NCBI RefSeq assembly: GCF_030586465.1
Contig: NZ_JAUQYP010000001.1
Span: 2,088,981 to 2,152,980 of the forward strand
DNA: 64,000 nucleotides
From: Actinotalea lenta
GTDB taxonomy: Bacteria > Actinomycetota > Actinomycetes > Actinomycetales > Cellulomonadaceae
Reading direction: 5' to 3'
Part shown: positions 61,868 through 64,000 of the stretch, in pieces
How the letters are laid out: every line of letters starts with the position of its first letter
How positions within the stretch are numbered: the stretch's first letter is position 1
Translations under genes and position numbers: made by a program
The notes under the pieces: model-generated
Databases searched by the model: none
The model's input: the letters and a program-made list of their open reading frames with translations, nothing else
Told to the model about the DNA's origin: nothing

Positions 61868-64000
61868 CTAGATGAAGAACCGACCGTTGGACTCGTTGGC
61901 CTCGCCGAGGAAGGTCGCGACGCCGCCGAGCTCGACGCCGTCGATGAGATCCTCCTCGCGGATCCCGAGCAGGTCCATGGTCATCGTGCACGCGACCATC
62001 CGGACGCCGGACGCCTTCGCGGCGCCGATCAGCTCGGTCAGGCTCGGCACGTTGTGGTCCCGCATGACCTTCTTGATCATCGCCGGGCCGCCACCGAGCA
62101 TGTTCATGGTCGACAGCGGCATCGAGTCCGGGCCGGACGGCATCATCACGCCGAAGGCCCGTTCGAGCGTGGACTTCTCCGCCTTCGGGGCGTCCGGGCG
62201 CTTGAGTGCGTTCAGGCCCCAGAACGTGAAGAACATCGAGACCTCGTCGCCCATCGCCACCGCGCCGTTGGCGATGATGAACGCTGCGAGCAGCTTGTCG
62301 AGGTCCCCGGAGAAGACGACGAACGACTTCTTGTCCTTGATGCGTGCCGCGGCGCCGCCCAGGAGTGGGCCGCCCTTGCGGAACCGTGCGGCGAAGCCGG
62401 GACCCTCGGGCTTGATCTCGACCAGCTGGTGGCCGTTGCGCTGTGCCCACGCGGGTGCGTCGAGGGCGAAACCCGGGTCGGACACGTGCGCGAGCACCTC
62501 GTCGCCGGGAGCCATGGTCAGCATCGTCTTGGTCAGCCGCATGATCGGGCCAGGGCAGGCCAGGCCGGTGCAGTCCAGGTCGACGACGACGCCGGTGGGA
62601 CCGGCGGTCGGGCCGCTGGCCTCCTCGGCGTAGGAGATCATCGGCGTGCTGGACTCCATCACCGTCGGGTCGACGTCGTGGAACGCGCGGAACGTGGTCG
62701 AGCCGCCGGACAGCGTCTTGACGTCGGTGAACCCCCGCTGGACCAGCGATCGGTAGGCGAGGTAGCTGCGGAACCCGACCGCGCAGTAGAGCCGGATCGG
62801 GGTGTCCTTGTCCCAGCCCTCCTGAGCGGTGCGCAGGGTCTTGAGCGGGACGTTCTCGGCACCGGGGATGTGCCAGATCGCGAACTCGTCGGGCCCCCGT
62901 ACGTCGATGAGCCGGGAGCCGTCGGTGGCCTGCGGGTAGTCCTCGGCATACCAGAGCTGAAGGTCCCCGCGCAGCACGTTGGATGCGACGAAGCCGGCCA
63001 TGTTCACGGGGTCCTTGGCCGAGCCGAACGGTGGTGCGTAGGCGAGCTCGAGGTGCTCGAGGTCGTGCACCGTCATGCCTGCCCGGATCGCGGTGGCGAA
63101 CACGTCCAGGCGCTTGTCCACACCGTCGAACCCGGCCACCTGCGCGCCCAGGATCGCCCCGTCGTCGGGGGAGAACAGCACCTTGACGTGCATCATCGCC
63201 GTGCCGGGGTAGTACCCGGCGTGACCGTGCGGGTGGGTGCTGACGGTGCGGAACGGCACCCCGGCGGCCACCAGCTGCTTCTCGGAGGCGCCGGTACCGC
63301 CGGCGACCATGTCGAACACCTTGACGACGCTGGTGCCTTGCACGGAGTCGAAGGTCGTGTCGCGCCCGCAGATGTTCTCCGCCGCAACCCGGCCCTGGCG
63401 GTTGGCCGGACCGGCCAGGGGGACGAGCCAGCTGTCCGGCAGCACCGTGTGCCGCACCTCGACCACGTCGCCGGCCGCCCAGATGCTCGGGTCGGACGTG
63501 CGCATGTGGTCGTCGACGACGACGCCGCCGCGCGGCCCGATCTCGAGGCCCGCCGCAACGGCCAGCTCAGCGCTCGGGCGCACGCCGGCCGCCATGATCA
63601 CCATGTCGGTCTCGATGAAGGTGTTGTTCTTCAGCTCGACCTGGGTGCGTCCGTTCGACTTGCGCGTGAAGGCCGCGGCCGCCGTGCTGAGGTGCAGCGT
63701 GATGCCGTGGCCTTGGAGGTACTTCTCCATCGCCCGGGTCATCTCGTGGTCGAGCGGTGGCACGATCTGGTCGGCCATCTCGACGACCTCGACCGTGACG
63801 CCGCGCTCGTGCAGGTTCTCGGCCATCTCCAGGCCGATGTACCCGGCGCCGATCACGACGGCGTGCCTGACCCCGCCGGTGCGCGCCTTGTCGCCCTCAC
63901 CGTCGACGGCGGCCTTGATGGCGTCCATGTCGCCGATCCGGCGGAGCACGTGCACGGAGTCCAGCTCGATGCCCGGCAGCGGTGGCCGGACGGGGGCGGC
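61868..64000 (-). CDS. CoA-disulfide-reductase/rhodanese/TusA/DsrE fusion (5' truncated)
   Basis: At least 710 residues; the start lies beyond 64000. Module order: (1) pyridine-nucleotide-disulfide oxidoreductase, with NAD loop V-V-I-G-A-G-Y-I-G-L-E, D-x-x-x-A-A-G-D-V-V-E and the C-terminal dimer domain; the redox-active Cys near the FAD site falls outside. (2) Rhodanese, L-I-D-V-R-G-P-D-E-F, active loop C-A-V-G-F-R. (3) TusA-like, D-C-T-G-L-A-C-P-G-P-I-M. (4) DsrE-like C-terminus with Cys in M-V-A-C-T-M-T-M-D-L. The set points to persulfide/polysulfide reduction and sulfur transfer. It ends at the shared terminator. Confidence 0.9.
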   Translation of the reverse strand, partial: AAPVRPPLPGIELDSVHVLRRIGDMDAIKAAVDGEGDKARTGGVRHAVVIGAGYIGLEMAENLHERGVTVEVVEMADQIVPPLDHEMTRAMEKYLQGHGITLHLSTAAAAFTRKSNGRTQVELKNNTFIETDMVIMAAGVRPSAELAVAAGLEIGPRGGVVVDDHMRTSDPSIWAAGDVVEVRHTVLPDSWLVPLAGPANRQGRVAAENICGRDTTFDSVQGTSVVKVFDMVAGGTGASEKQLVAAGVPFRTVSTHPHGHAGYYPGTAMMHVKVLFSPDDGAILGAQVAGFDGVDKRLDVFATAIRAGMTVHDLEHLELAYAPPFGSAKDPVNMAGFVASNVLRGDLQLWYAEDYPQATDGSRLIDVRGPDEFAIWHIPGAENVPLKTLRTAQEGWDKDTPIRLYCAVGFRSYLAYRSLVQRGFTDVKTLSGGSTTFRAFHDVDPTVMESSTPMISYAEEASGPTAGPTGVVVDLDCTGLACPGPIMRLTKTMLTMAPGDEVLAHVSDPGFALDAPAWAQRNGHQLVEIKPEGPGFAARFRKGGPLLGGAAARIKDKKSFVVFSGDLDKLLAAFIIANGAVAMGDEVSMFFTFWGLNALKRPDAPKAEKSTLERAFGVMMPSGPDSMPLSTMNMLGGGPAMIKKVMRDHNVPSLTELIGAAKASGVRMVACTMTMDLLGIREEDLIDGVELGGVATFLGEANESNGRFFI

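Overview
This 64 kb window is ordinary chromosome from a very GC-rich actinobacterium. Mycothiol synthesis (mshC), a Pup-proteasome locus, an actinobacterial LexA box, DUF6629, DUF5703, HGxxPAAW and TIGR03085 proteins, many GTG starts and many TAnnnT promoters 6-7 nt from start codons all point there. Gene order and protein flavour suggest Micrococcales, probably Cellulomonadaceae; that placement is inference. I see no insertion sequence, prophage, CRISPR array or rRNA. One tRNA-Leu(GAG) is present.

Layout. 1-2603: end of an ABC exporter, a SpoU RNA methyltransferase, an acetyltransferase, a YbaK-type deacylase and a PEBP-like protein. 2604-8679: a complete SOS mutagenesis operon (imuA'-imuB-dnaE2) behind a perfect LexA palindrome. 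8722-15682: AI-2E-type membrane protein, tRNA-Leu, cupin, small lipoprotein, short CDF transporter, uppP, a gene-poor 583 bp gap, an FBP zinc-finger protein, dienelactone hydrolase, and an alpha/beta hydrolase that lacks a normal start codon but has a SigR/SigH-like promoter. 15778-18662: a holin-like/phosphodiesterase fusion coupled to a metallo-beta-lactamase-fold hydrolase. 18677-21700: an Lrp/AsnC regulator (AldR-like) coupled to a DUF2254 membrane protein and divergent from ald. 21752-26848: acetyltransferase, fructosamine kinase, M3 peptidase, DUF5703, an acidic small protein and an aldo/keto reductase.

26929-40240 is the conserved actinobacterial mshC-PAC2-HAD-RecB-S2P-trmI-arc-dop-pup-prcB-prcA-pafA neighbourhood. 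ARC feeds pupylated substrates to the PrcBA core, PafA attaches Pup and Dop removes it. Pup ends in GGE, so it needs no deamidation before ligation. A DUF6629 membrane protein sits between dop and pup.

40366-61814 is biosynthetic: an FKBP lipoprotein coupled to hisF; a cassette (TIGR03085 protein, heterodimeric ABC exporter, ArsR-SRPBCC pair) that separates hisF from hisI; then hisI-trpE-TIGR02234-HGxxPAAW-trpC-trpB-trpA-lgt-gltB-gltD-pyk. The window closes with a strong bidirectional terminator and a 5'-truncated fusion of CoA-disulfide-reductase, rhodanese, TusA and DsrE modules.

Two features run through the window. About twenty genes appear to be leaderless, with a -10 hexamer 6-7 nt before the start codon. 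Most operons are tightly coupled through ATGA/GTGA stop-start overlaps. No clearly new multi-gene system stands out. The least explained units are the holin-like phosphodiesterase/MBL pair, the AldR-DUF2254 pair, the ArsR-SRPBCC unit and the four-module sulfur-transfer fusion.
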